Shown one piece after another: positions 33,548 through 42,097 of a DNA stretch of 64,000 bases. Where the stretch lies: the NCBI GenBank assembly GCA_963788115.1, contig CAWBFD010000004.1:62001-126000 (forward strand), in the 5' to 3' direction. Below the pieces are notes generated by a model that made no database searches, was not told where the DNA came from, and saw only the letters and a list, made by a program, of their open reading frames with translations. Made by a program: the position numbers and the translations under genes. Position 1 is the first letter of the stretch. Each line of letters opens with the position of its first letter. Source of the DNA: CAWBFD01 sp963788115 (GTDB lineage Bacteria > Actinomycetota > Thermoleophilia > Solirubrobacterales > 70-9).

Positions 33548-34439
33548 GTGACCGTGGATACGAGAGAGCTTCTGGCGAAGGAATTCGAGTCGCACCGCCC
33601 CCGCCTGCGGGCTGTGGCCTATCGAATGCTCGGCTCGTTGAGCGAGGCCGATGACGCCGTCCAGGAATCCTGGCTCAATCTGAGCCGGTCCGACGCCAGC
33701 GAGATCGAGAATCTGGGTGGATGGCTTACGACCGTCGTCGCCCGGGTGTGCCTGAACATCTTGCAATCGCGCCGGTCGAGGCGCGAGGTGGCCCTGGGCC
33801 CGCGTCTCCCGGAGCCGATCGTGAGCGCCGAGGATGGCGTCGACCCCGAGCACGAGGCCCTGATCGCCGACTCGGTGGGGCTCGCGCTTCTCGTCGTGCT
33901 CGACACGCTCGCTCCCGCCGAGCGCCTCGCCGTCGTCCTCCACGACATGTTCGCAGTGCCCTTCGACGAGATCGCCCCCATCGTGGGGCGCTCCCCGACC
34001 GCGGCGCGGCACCTCGCGAGCCGCGCACGCCGCCGGCTACAGGGGCAAGACCACGGTTCCAGATACCGATCTCGCCCGCCAGCGAGAGGTTGTCGACGCC
34101 TTCCTCGCCGCCTCTCGCGAAGGCGACTTCGATGCCCTTGTAGAGATCCTCGACCCGGACGTCGTCCTCCGGGCCGACCGCGGGGCCGTTCCCCCGGGCG
34201 CACTCATGGTGATCCGCGGGGCGAGCGCCGTCGCCGAGGGCGCGCTCAGCTTCTCACGGGCGGCCCCGTTCGCAAGACCGGCCCTCGTGAACGGAGCCGC
34301 GGGACTGGTTGCGGCCCCGGACGGGCAGCCGTTCGCGGTGCTGGGCTTCACGGTAGCGGGCGGGAGGATCGTCGAGATCGACATCCTCGCCGACCGCGAG
34401 CGCCTCAGCCAGCTGGACCTTGCGATGCTCGACGACTGA
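33548..34439 (+). pseudogene. ECF sigma factor (SigJ-like, with SnoaL-type C domain) with a frameshift
   Basis: The N-terminal frame encodes sigma-70 region 2 (HRPRLRAVAYRMLGSLSEAD, then DAVQESWL) and region 4 (LAPAERLAVVLHDMFAVPFD, then EIAPIVGRSPTAARHLASRA). After RRRLQG (about 34043) the normal continuation, DLARQREVVDAFLAASREGD and then FDALVEILDPDVVLRAD, lies in the +1 frame and ends at 34439. This is the SnoaL-like tail of SigJ/ECF41-type factors, which regulates their activity. One indel separates the frames. If real, the product has an abnormal tail; if an error, the gene is intact. GTG start. Confidence 0.8.
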
Positions 34440-34465
34440 GGGGCGCGAACACGGGGTGGCCACGT

Positions 34466-34668
34466 CACGTTTCGTGCCAACGTCTTGCGGGCCCGCCGGA
34501 CGACCAGGCCAACGAGCAGCTTGCCTATCCCGTGCGCCTCCTCGAACTCTAGGGAGATCGTCACCCGCGAGCTCTCGCCCTCCTGCAGGGGCTGGATTGC
34601 CCCCTTGGCGATCGCGACGAAGGGGCCGCTGACGCCGCGTACGGTCCAGCTCCTCGGAGGATCGAGCT
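34466..34668. repeat. 203-bp direct repeat, copy 2 (SRPBCC gene fragment)
   Basis: This is an exact copy of 32937-33139, carrying SRPBCC codons 71-138 in the same orientation, beginning 27 bases after the sigma-factor stop. It has no start codon and no 3' end of the gene, so it is a dead fragment. It either arose by recent duplication or marks an assembly join. Confidence 0.97.
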
Positions 34669-35005
34669 GATGCGCCGCGGGGCCGCGGACCAGCACCGCT
34701 CAGGTGGGCGTGCCGGGCCTGATCGCCACGACGTTGGACGGCTGCGTGGATCAAAGCGCAGGTGGGGAGCTTCAGAGGTCGAGCACCTGCGAGGAAGATG
34801 GAGGCGTGGCCTTGGACCCGGCCGGTGGGTGGGCTCCAGGGGCCGCGGGCATGCCGGGAATGAACGCCGAGGCCACCGCCAGAATCGTGACCACGATGAC
34901 GATGGTCCCCGTGCCGATTGCCGACACGGCGCAGCGCCTGATGCGGTTCGCGGCCCGACGTCATGCGTTGGCGGACGATCACACCTTGCGTGGTAACTTC
35001 GCGCC
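34669..35005. other. Intergenic region before the phosphate transport operon
   Basis: No strongly supported gene is seen. The region starts with the GC palindrome-like run GCCGCGGGGCCGCGG just after the repeat. One minus-strand frame (34772-34927) could encode a small membrane peptide and is listed separately. The promoter of the DUF47-pit operon should lie here, but no clear -35/-10 pair stands out. Confidence 0.5.
34772..34927 (-). CDS. Possible 51-residue membrane or secreted peptide
   Basis: From a GTG at 34927 the frame reads MSAIGTGTIVIVVTILAVAS, a good membrane or signal helix, then a Pro/Ala/Ser-rich tail ending SSSQVLDL. There is no clear ribosome binding site and no recognised family. 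The hydrophobic block is the only support, so this could be a chance frame. Confidence 0.2.
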   Translation of the reverse strand: MSAIGTGTIVIVVTILAVASAFIPGMPAAPGAHPPAGSKATPPSSSQVLDL

Positions 35006-35629
35006 CTGCCCCTACCGTTCTCCCTAGTCCCCAAGGACCGCGCTTTCTTCGACCTGTTCTCCGAGGCCGGTGCGAACTCCGTCCGAGCGGCGAAGCTGCT
35101 CCAGGAGATGCTCGCGGGCTGGCCCGAGAGCGCCGAACTCGCACGCGAGATTCTGCTTGCCGAGCAGGAGGGAGACCGGATCACCCACAACATCGCCCAG
35201 CGTGCCAACGCCACCTTCGTCACGCCGATCGACCCTGAGGACATTTACAACCTGGCGGGGAAGGTCGACGACGTCGTCGACCACATCGAGGAGGCCGCCG
35301 ACTTCATGGGGCTCTACGGGATCGAGGCGCCGATGGACCAGTCGCTGGCGATGGCCGACGTCCTCGTCAAGGCCTGCGAGCAGCTCGCCATGCTGCTCGA
35401 AGATCTGCGCGGGTTCAAGAACCTCGACAAGTACTGGATCGAGATCCACCGGCTCGAGAACGACGGCGATCGGCTCTTCCGCGGAGCCCTCGCATCGTTG
35501 TTCCGTGGTGGGGTCGATCCGATGATGGTGATCCGCTGGAGGGACATCTTTCTCAGACTCGAGCGGGCGATCGACGCAACCGAGAACGCCGCAACCGTCG
35601 TCGAGGGCATGGCGATGAAGAACGCCTAG
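35006..35629 (+). CDS. DUF47 (PhoU-like) phosphate-transport accessory protein
   Basis: This 207-residue helical protein is of the DUF47/YkaA family, which is usually encoded next to Pit transporters and thought to modulate them. The family N terminus (LPFSLVPKDRAFFDLFSEAG) is present in frame, but no ATG, GTG or TTG occurs between the upstream TAA (34993-34995) and an internal ATG at 35108. Translation therefore probably starts at CTG 35006, giving normal length. Starting at 35108 would delete the conserved first helix. Later motifs include GDRITHNIAQRANATFVTPI and DPEDIYNLAGKVDDVVDHIE. The pit gene follows in three bases. Confidence 0.85.
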   Translation: MPLPFSLVPKDRAFFDLFSEAGANSVRAAKLLQEMLAGWPESAELAREILLAEQEGDRITHNIAQRANATFVTPIDPEDIYNLAGKVDDVVDHIEEAADFMGLYGIEAPMDQSLAMADVLVKACEQLAMLLEDLRGFKNLDKYWIEIHRLENDGDRLFRGALASLFRGGVDPMMVIRWRDIFLRLERAIDATENAATVVEGMAMKNA

Positions 35630-35632
35630 GGC

Positions 35633-36733
35633 TTGAGCGAAGCCGACATCATCCTCGCGATCGTCGTCGCCACGGCGCTCGCCTTCGACTTCACCAATGG
35701 CTTTCACGACACCGCCAACGTTGTCGCGACGTCGATCTCGACCCGGGCGATGCCGCCGCGGGTCGCGGTCACCTTCGCCGCGGTCCTGAACTTCGTGGGC
35801 GCGTTCATCTCGCTCGAGGTCGCCGCCACGATCGCGTCCGACGTCGTGGAGGCCGGCGCGATCACCCCGACGGTCGTGTTCGCGGGACTGATGGGGGCGA
35901 TCTTGTGGAACCTGATCACGTGGTACTACGGGCTGCCCTCCAGCTCGTCGCATGCGCTGATCGGGGGAGTGGTGGGCTCGTCGTTCGCCGCCGCGGGCGC
36001 CGACGCCGTCCTCGGCGAGGAAATCCTCGGCAAGGTGCTGATCCCGGCGGTGGTCGCGCCGGTGGTCGCGTTCGTCGCGGGAGGCCTGGCGATAGTCATC
36101 TGCTACCGGGTGGTCGGCGGCCAGCGGCCGGGCCTCGTGACCCGCGGGTTCCGGCTCGGCCAGATCGTCTCCGGCGGCATGCTGGCCCTCGCCCACGGCA
36201 CCAACGACGCCCAGAAGACGATGGGCGTGATCACGCTGGCGCTGATCGCGAACGGCAATCTCGCCGAGGGCTCCGCTCCGCCGGACTGGGTCGTGGTCGC
36301 CGCTGCGAGCGCGATCGCCCTCGGCACGTACTCGGGCGGCTGGCGGATCATCAGGACGATGGGAATGCGGATCATCAAGATGGACGCCGCGCAGGGGTTC
36401 TCCGCACAGGGCGCCGGAGCGGCGGTGATCCTCGCGTCGTCGCACTTCGGCTATCCGCTGTCGACGACCCAGGTGATCTCGGGCGCGGTGGTGGGCGCGG
36501 GGGCCGGCAAGCGCCTTTCGGCGGTCCGCTGGGGCGTCGCCGGCGACATCGTCACGGCCTGGCTGCTCACGCTTCCCGCAGCGGCCGCGCTCGGCGCGGC
36601 CGTATACAGCTTCTGCAGCATCTTCGGCGACGACGCGGTGGGGCCGCTGATCGTCAGCGCGATCGGGCTTGGCCTGGTCGTCGCCTTCCTCGCGCGCCGC
36701 GTGCGCGCGGCAGCTCCGGCGCCGGCGGTCTGA
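35633..36733 (+). CDS. pit: Inorganic phosphate transporter, Pit family
   Basis: This 366-residue low-affinity phosphate symporter has about ten membrane helices in two related halves. The Pit signatures are FDFTNGFHDTANVVATSIST in the first half and MLALAHGTNDAQKTMGVI in the second. The TTG start (MSEADIILAIVVATALAFDF) lies three bases after the DUF47 stop, so the two are co-translated. Two small membrane protein genes follow immediately and appear to belong to the same operon. Confidence 0.96.
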   Translation: MSEADIILAIVVATALAFDFTNGFHDTANVVATSISTRAMPPRVAVTFAAVLNFVGAFISLEVAATIASDVVEAGAITPTVVFAGLMGAILWNLITWYYGLPSSSSHALIGGVVGSSFAAAGADAVLGEEILGKVLIPAVVAPVVAFVAGGLAIVICYRVVGGQRPGLVTRGFRLGQIVSGGMLALAHGTNDAQKTMGVITLALIANGNLAEGSAPPDWVVVAAASAIALGTYSGGWRIIRTMGMRIIKMDAAQGFSAQGAGAAVILASSHFGYPLSTTQVISGAVVGAGAGKRLSAVRWGVAGDIVTAWLLTLPAAAALGAAVYSFCSIFGDDAVGPLIVSAIGLGLVVAFLARRVRAAAPAPAV

Positions 36734-36734
36734 G

Positions 36735-36971
36735 ATGGCGACGATCGTCGACACCAAGGCGCTTTTGGAGACCGTTGTCTACTCGCTCGCGGCCGGCGTG
36801 GGGGTGACGCTGATCTTCTCCGTCGCGATCTTCGGGATGGCGCGATTCGCCGAGCTCGGGCGTGAGGGCCGCAACCCGACCGCGCTCGTATTCGGGACCC
36901 TGGCGATGGTCGCGATCGTCGCGTTCTGCGCCGCGATCACGCTCGGCATAATCGTCATGACCTCGAAGTAA
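36735..36971 (+). CDS. Small two-TM membrane protein in the pit operon
   Basis: This 78-residue protein has two predicted helices (TVVYSLAAGVGVTLIFSVAI and LAMVAIVAFCAAITLGIIVM) joined by a short charged loop (ARFAELGREGRNP). The ATG begins one base after the pit stop codon. No family name is recalled with certainty, but co-occurrence with DUF47-Pit suggests an accessory membrane protein. Start alternatives further upstream lie inside pit. Confidence 0.7.
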   Translation: MATIVDTKALLETVVYSLAAGVGVTLIFSVAIFGMARFAELGREGRNPTALVFGTLAMVAIVAFCAAITLGIIVMTSK

Positions 36972-36978
36972 CCGCCCC

Positions 36979-37230
36979 ATGAGAGCCGCCATCAACATCG
37001 CAATCATCGCCGCCCTGGCGTTCGCCGTCGCCGCGTTCCCGGCGGCGGCAAACGCGGCCGACGCCATCGTCACCGCGATCTCGATCGCGTTCCTGGCGAC
37101 CATCGCCCTCGCCGGCTACCAGATCTACCGCTCCCGGCAGATGACGATCCACTCGCTCACCGATCGCCAGCGCGGCGTCCTCGCCGCCGCCGTCTGCACA
37201 CCGAGCGCCATCACGCCAGCCAGACGGTGA
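36979..37230 (+). CDS. Small membrane protein, pit operon, possibly altered C terminus
   Basis: This 83-residue protein has two hydrophobic segments (INIAIIAALAFAVAAFPAAA and IVTAISIAFLATIALAGYQIY) and a tail TIHSLTDRQRGVLAAAVCTP. The segment after RQRGVL would normally be expected to continue as a third helix. Here it turns into a Thr/Arg-rich end, so a recent frameshift or truncation is possible. It begins seven bases after the preceding gene. The function is unknown. Confidence 0.6.
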   Translation: MRAAINIAIIAALAFAVAAFPAAANAADAIVTAISIAFLATIALAGYQIYRSRQMTIHSLTDRQRGVLAAAVCTPSAITPARR

Positions 37231-37500
37231 AGATCGATTCCAGGGTCACGCTGGCGGTCGGCTGCGCGCACCACCACCCAGAGGGGGGCCGTCTACCTGA
37301 TGGTCACCAAGACGGGCCTCTGAGCCGGATTACGGCCGCCGCGGTCAGCGGTCGAGCGCAAGCTCGCCGCGCAGGGCGAGGCGGCATACAAGCGCACGGT
37401 CTCAGACTGGCAGCGCACCCAAGCGAAGAGGACGAAGAAGGGCGCCGGCGCGACACCGGGGCGCCCATCTCTGTCCGTGCCGTTGCCCAGTTCGCCCTTC

Positions 37501-37830
37501 CTATCGAACGGCGGATTCCTCGCGCCGGGTTCCGAACAGGTTGTACGAGCCGACGACGTCGAGCTGCTCGATCACCGGAGGTCCGTCCACCCAGCCCTTG
37601 AGCTGCTCCAGGAACCGCTGGTACTCGGGAATCGCGAACCGCGGGTCCTCGATGCCCTCCTCCAGCTCGAACAGGATCACGAACGTCGAGCCGTCCACCA
37701 CCCGCGTCGACGCGTAGCGCACGCCCTCGAGACCCACGCGATCGAACGTCGCGAACAGGTCGCGCACCGCCGCTTCGCCCTCTTCGATGCTCCCGTCCTT
37801 GATCTTCTGGCGCACCATCGTCACGCTCAT
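37501..37830 (-). CDS. Antibiotic biosynthesis monooxygenase-like (dimeric alpha/beta barrel) protein
   Basis: This 109-residue protein has the ABM/EthD-like ferredoxin fold: an N-terminal strand MSVTMVRQKIKDG, a helix (SIEEGEAAVRDLFATFDRVG), then strands with RYASTRVVDGSTFVILFELE. The ATG has a strong AAGGAGG site on the minus strand. Members include small monooxygenases and non-catalytic stress proteins; no catalytic residue can be assigned. It stands alone. Confidence 0.7.
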   Translation of the reverse strand: MSVTMVRQKIKDGSIEEGEAAVRDLFATFDRVGLEGVRYASTRVVDGSTFVILFELEEGIEDPRFAIPEYQRFLEQLKGWVDGPPVIEQLDVVGSYNLFGTRREESAVR

Positions 37831-37984
37831 CTGGTCCTCCTTCGGTTCGGCCGCCGCGCGGCGGCTCTGTCACACCGACCCCAGTTGGTCGGTCACATGG
37901 ATGACACGTCGCGACGGGAGGATGTGACGGGTGGATGCCGACGAGGCGCTGGGCGAGCGCACCGGACGATCGCCGGGAAAGGCG

Positions 37985-39091
37985 TCAAGTCAGCTCCCGC
38001 TCGAGCGCGGCGCCCGCGGCGATCACCCGGGCGTCTTCGCCGACCGGCGCCACGAGCTGGACCGAGGCGGGAAGCCCGTGCTCGGCCGGGCCGCATGGCA
38101 TCGCGAGGGCCGGCCAGCCGAGCGCGTTGAACGGGTAGGTGAAGCGGATCACAGCCTCGCGGATCTCGAGGTCGTCCTTGACGGCGGGTGGGGCGACGAA
38201 GGCGAGCGTCGGCGTGACGAGCAGGTCGAGTCCCTCCATTGTCTCGGCCGCGCGCTCCCTGTACTCCTCGAGTCCGCGCCGAGCGGCCTCGAACTCGGCG
38301 TCCGTCACCGCCAGGCAGCGCTCGAGCTTCGTCCGCACGTTCTCGCCATAGGAGTCGGCGTGCTCGGGGAAGAGCCCGCGGTGCGACTCGGCCACCTCTC
38401 TCATGAAGACCGCCCCGATCCCTTCGGGAAGCGGGAAAGCGACATCCCGACGGCGTGGGAAGAGCTCCGCGGCGGCCTCGACGCGGGCCCGCACGAGCGG
38501 CTCGGCGAGCTCGAGCCAGGCAACCCCGACCTCGAGCTCCTCCAGAGAGCCCGGCTCGACGCCGTCAAAGCCGGGCGCGAGCGCCTCCAGCATGCGTGTG
38601 CAGGTTTGGACGTCGCGCCCCATCGGCCCCGCGTGGTCGAAGCTGGGGGCGAGCGGAAAGCAGCCCTCGAGCGGTACCAGTCCGCGGCTGGGCTTGAAGC
38701 CGACGATGCCGCAGCAGGCGGCCGGGATCCGGATCGAGCCGCCCGAGTCCGAGCCGAGCGCTGCGTCGGCGAGGCCCGCGGCGACCGCGGCCCCCGAGCC
38801 CGAGCTCGACCCGCCGGCCGTGCGGGAAAGGTCGAGCGGGTTCGCGACATCGCCGAAGTGCGGGTTGTAGCTCGTGATGCCGTAGGCGAACTCATGCAGG
38901 TTCGTCTTTCCGACGTTCACGTACCCGGCCGCCTCGAGCCGGGAGACTGCCTCGGCGGTGCGCTCGGGCACGTGATCGGAGAAGAGGATCGAGCCGTAGG
39001 TGGTGCGCAGGCCGGCCGTGTCGAACAGGTCCTTCACGGCCAGCGGGATCCCCTCCCCGATCGGCTCCGGCCGGGCCAGGAAGATCGTCAC
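37985..39091 (-). CDS. Amidase (amidase signature family)
   Basis: This 368-residue amidase hydrolyses an unknown amide. The catalytic triad is readable: Lys in IPLAVKDLFDTAG, cis-Ser in RTAGGSSSGSGAAVAAG, and nucleophilic Ser in GSDSGGSIRIPAACCG. Length is at the short end for the family. The GTG at 39091 (MTIFLARPEPIGEG) was chosen because earlier starts would overlap the PolX-like gene. It lies 22 bases downstream of that gene on the same strand and may be co-transcribed. Confidence 0.93.
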   Translation of the reverse strand: MTIFLARPEPIGEGIPLAVKDLFDTAGLRTTYGSILFSDHVPERTAEAVSRLEAAGYVNVGKTNLHEFAYGITSYNPHFGDVANPLDLSRTAGGSSSGSGAAVAAGLADAALGSDSGGSIRIPAACCGIVGFKPSRGLVPLEGCFPLAPSFDHAGPMGRDVQTCTRMLEALAPGFDGVEPGSLEELEVGVAWLELAEPLVRARVEAAAELFPRRRDVAFPLPEGIGAVFMREVAESHRGLFPEHADSYGENVRTKLERCLAVTDAEFEAARRGLEEYRERAAETMEGLDLLVTPTLAFVAPPAVKDDLEIREAVIRFTYPFNALGWPALAMPCGPAEHGLPASVQLVAPVGEDARVIAAGAALERELT

Positions 39092-39113
39092 GGCGGCGAC
39101 TCTAGCTCCCTGG

Positions 39114-40736
39114 TCACCGCGCTCTCCGTCCATCGAGGATCGACCGCAATGGTCGGGTGTTGACAACGACGGAGGCGGTCGCCCAGCCGCGGCGCGCCGT
39201 CGCGACCGAGAGCGTCATGTTCTGAAGGCCGGCCACCGAGTGCGCGTCGGTGGAGCAGATGATCTGCACTCCGGCTCCTAGCGCGTCGCGGACGTGCTCG
39301 CCGCTGAGGTCGAGCCGGTCGGGGAGGCCATTGACCTCGAGCGCGACCCCTTCCTCGAGCGCGACATCGAAGACGCGCTCCAGGTCGAGGGCGTTCTCCG
39401 CCCGCCGGTTGATGTAGCGGCCTGTCGGGTGGCTGAGGCAGCGCACGTACGGGTTGCGCAGCGCCTCCTCGACACGCTTCGTCAGCTGCCTCCGCGGCAT
39501 TCGCTGACCCCCGTGCACGCTTGCCTGAACCCAGTCGAGTTCGGCCAGGACGTCGTCGGGAAGGTCGAGCCGCCCGTCGGAGAGGATGTCGCACTCGATC
39601 CCGCGCAGGACGCGAAACGGCGCAAGCAGGTCATTCGCGGCCGCGATCTCCTCGGCCTGCCGGCGGACGTCGTCCGGGGTGAGCCCGCGGACGGCTCCCA
39701 CCGCGGGCGTGTGGTCGCAGATCGCGAGGTAGTCGTAGCTGCGCTCCTGTGCGGCGCGGGCCATCTCCTCGACGCTCGCCCTTCCGTCCGACCAGGTCGT
39801 GTGGCAATGGAGATCGCCGCGGATCTCCTCCACCTCGACGAGCGGCGGCGGCTCGGCGTTGAACGGCTCCTCGCGCAGCTCCGGTGGACACCACGGCAGG
39901 TCGAGCGCGCGAAAGACCGCATCCTCATCGGGCGCATCCGGTAGCGGCTCGAGCGCCGCAACGTAGTCCTCCGAGCCCGTCGCGCGCACGAGGGCGGTCC
40001 CGAACCGCTCCGGCTCGGCGACAACGAGCTCGACCGGCACACCCTCGACCGTCACCCCCACCGCGCGCCGCTCGTCCTCCTGAACCAGCGCGACGACCTG
40101 AGGCAGCTCGGGGAAGCGCGCCAGCAAGGGGCGCGGATCCTGCGCCCGGCAGACCACGGAAAGCAGCTCGCAGGAGTCCCGCCACCGCCGCACGTCGCCG
40201 GCCACCTCGCCGCCGAGCGCCTCCGCGACGGCTCCGACCAGCTCCCGGGCGCGGTTGAGCAGAAGGCCACGTCGCGCACGCGACTCGCCCTCGCGCGCGA
40301 GCGCCTCGAGAAGCTGCGCCTCGGTCTTCGGCCCGATCCCCGGCACCGTTCGCAGCCGGCCGCCGGCGGCAGCCTCGCGGAGCTCGTCGGCGGTGCGGAC
40401 GTCGAGCGCCCGCGCCAGCTCGACCGAGCGCTTCGCTCCCAGCCCGAGGTAGCGGCCGAGGCCAACGAGATCGGGCGCGAGCTCGCGCTCGAGCGCGGCC
40501 AGCTCGGCGATTTCGCCCGTGTCGACGAGCTCGCGGAGGCGCTTCTCGATCCCCGGGCCGATCCCCCGGAGCTCGCGCGCCCGCCCGGACTCCACAAGCT
40601 CCGCGACCGGCACGCCCGCGCCACGGATCGTCTCGGCGGCGCGGCGGTAGGCGCGGGTGGTGTACGGGTTTGCCTCGGCGAGCTCGAGCACCGACGCGAG
40701 GGCCTCGAGGCGATCCGCGATCTCCGGATTGTCCAT
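39114..40736 (-). CDS. polX: PolX-like protein with intact PHP domain and degenerate polymerase active site
   Basis: This 540-residue protein is collinear with bacterial family X polymerases: a helix-hairpin-helix region (RGIGPGIEKRLREL; VPGIGPKTEAQLLEAL), a polymerase palm-like region and a C-terminal PHP domain. The palm motif reads AGDVRRWRDSCELLSVV (179-195), where the canonical DxD aligns to Leu191 and Ser193. The third Asp region reads VPVELVV. PHP metal motifs are intact (DLHCHTTWSDG, ICDHTP, SVHGG, LSHPTGR, STDAHS). It probably retains 3'-5' exonuclease or AP-endonuclease repair activity without polymerase activity. Confidence 0.9.
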   Translation of the reverse strand: MDNPEIADRLEALASVLELAEANPYTTRAYRRAAETIRGAGVPVAELVESGRARELRGIGPGIEKRLRELVDTGEIAELAALERELAPDLVGLGRYLGLGAKRSVELARALDVRTADELREAAAGGRLRTVPGIGPKTEAQLLEALAREGESRARRGLLLNRARELVGAVAEALGGEVAGDVRRWRDSCELLSVVCRAQDPRPLLARFPELPQVVALVQEDERRAVGVTVEGVPVELVVAEPERFGTALVRATGSEDYVAALEPLPDAPDEDAVFRALDLPWCPPELREEPFNAEPPPLVEVEEIRGDLHCHTTWSDGRASVEEMARAAQERSYDYLAICDHTPAVGAVRGLTPDDVRRQAEEIAAANDLLAPFRVLRGIECDILSDGRLDLPDDVLAELDWVQASVHGGQRMPRRQLTKRVEEALRNPYVRCLSHPTGRYINRRAENALDLERVFDVALEEGVALEVNGLPDRLDLSGEHVRDALGAGVQIICSTDAHSVAGLQNMTLSVATARRGWATASVVVNTRPLRSILDGRRAR

Positions 40737-40768
40737 CGGCCGTAGTGTCCAGCAGTCACACTGCTCGC

Positions 40769-41374
40769 ATGGCCGAGTCCATCCACGAGATCCTCCCGGG
40801 CGTTCTGCACTGGGCGGCGCGCCACCCCACCGCCGGGATCGAGTCCGCCTCGCACTACCTCGTCGAGGAGGGCATCCTGATCGATCCGATCGCCCCGCCC
40901 GAGGGCCTGGACTGGTTCGACGGCAAGGGGATCGGTGAGATCCTGCTCACGAACCGCCACCACACGCGCTCGGCAGTCGATCTCCAGGACCGTCTGGGCG
41001 CGACGATCCGCGCGCCCCGGACCGGGATGCACGATCTGCCGGCCGACCGCGTGCAGCCGTACGACTTCGGCGACGAGCTCAGCGCAGGCATCCGTCCCCA
41101 CGCGATCTCCGAGAGCTGGCCCGACGAGACGGCGCTCGAGATTCCCGGCCACTCGGCGGTCGCGACCGCGGACGGCGTCATCAATTACGACGGCCTGGGG
41201 TTCTTCCCCGACTCCCTGCTCGGCGACGACCCCGAGGCGGAGAAGCAGCGCCTCCGCGATGGGTTCGCGAGGCTCGCGGCAGAGGTTGACTTCGACCACC
41301 TCCTGTTCGCTCACGGGACGCCCGTCATCGGCGAGGGCCGCGGGCAGCTCAGGCGTTTCGCCGCTGCCGGCTAG
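40769..41374 (+). CDS. Metallo-beta-lactamase-fold-like protein lacking metal motif
   Basis: This 201-residue protein resembles the MBL fold. It starts IHEILPGVLHWAARHP, continues SHYLVEEGILIDPIAPPEGL, and ends with DFDHLLFAHGTPVIGEG, but the HxHxDH motif is replaced by TNRHHTRSAVD. It may therefore be a non-metal or structural relative. It starts 32 bases from the divergent PolX-like gene. The function is unknown. Confidence 0.75.
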   Translation: MAESIHEILPGVLHWAARHPTAGIESASHYLVEEGILIDPIAPPEGLDWFDGKGIGEILLTNRHHTRSAVDLQDRLGATIRAPRTGMHDLPADRVQPYDFGDELSAGIRPHAISESWPDETALEIPGHSAVATADGVINYDGLGFFPDSLLGDDPEAEKQRLRDGFARLAAEVDFDHLLFAHGTPVIGEGRGQLRRFAAAG

Positions 41375-41428
41375 CGCGGATGCGGCGAACCCAGCTCACG
41401 CTATTGAGGGGTGCCGAGCGGGCCGGCC

Positions 41429-41932
41429 TCAGGATGCGGCTGAAGCCGGCGAGTCGTCCCCGGAGTCCGTCTCGCCGAAGTAATAGTCCACGCCGCTCGA
41501 GCGGGTGGTGATCAGGTCGTCGGCCTTGTTGCCGGTCCAGACCGCGATCTTGTCGCTGTCCGGGTAGACCGTCGCCGCCGGGTGCGTCACGGTCGAGAAC
41601 ATCAGCACGCGAACCGTCTCATCGGTTTCGTTTCGCACGGCGTGCGCGCCCTCGGGGCCCGGCGTGAAGCAAACGGCGTCCCACGGCTCGAGCTGGTCGG
41701 TGCCCTCGGGATGGCGAAGTGCTGGCCGCCCCTCGAGCACGAGCAGCCATTCCTCCTCCGCGTACTCGTAGTGATAGGGACAGATGGCCTGCCCGGGCGG
41801 CAGCTCATAGACGGTTGCGCCCAGCTGTGAGGCCCCGACCAGCGGACCGAAGCGGAACATCCCCGCTCGGAATCCGGGGGGGTCGTCGGAGTCATAGTGA
41901 AACTCCGGGGAGGCGATGTTGATCCGGCGCAT
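41429..41932 (-). CDS. Cupin domain protein
   Basis: This 167-residue protein has a single cupin barrel. The first cupin motif is visible in PYHYEYAEEEWLLVLEGRPAL and the second in CFTPGPEGAHAVRNETDE. The spacing and the EEEW segment match small cupins annotated as phosphomannose-isomerase-like or sugar-binding. The metal-binding His and Glu are present. The ATG at 41932 gives MRRINIASPEFHYDSDDP. It is divergent from the large hydrolase downstream. The substrate is unknown. Confidence 0.85.
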   Translation of the reverse strand: MRRINIASPEFHYDSDDPPGFRAGMFRFGPLVGASQLGATVYELPPGQAICPYHYEYAEEEWLLVLEGRPALRHPEGTDQLEPWDAVCFTPGPEGAHAVRNETDETVRVLMFSTVTHPAATVYPDSDKIAVWTGNKADDLITTRSSGVDYYFGETDSGDDSPASAAS

Positions 41933-42097
41933 GGCGGAACTGATTATCAGACCTACACCAGCAGGGTGCGTCGGGGACGGCTCCGGCCCCCGGAGCACCG
42001 TCCGGACCGCGAACGCGAGCGAGGTGACGCCGACCGCGAGATGGATCGCGGCGGCCATGCCCTGATGGGCGATAGGCTCACGGGCGAGGAGGGAAGC

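Noticed and set aside
37231..37500. Small phage-like frame (AAQGEAAYKRTV and following)
   Set aside because: No start codon, no recognised family and poor codon bias; treated as intergenic.
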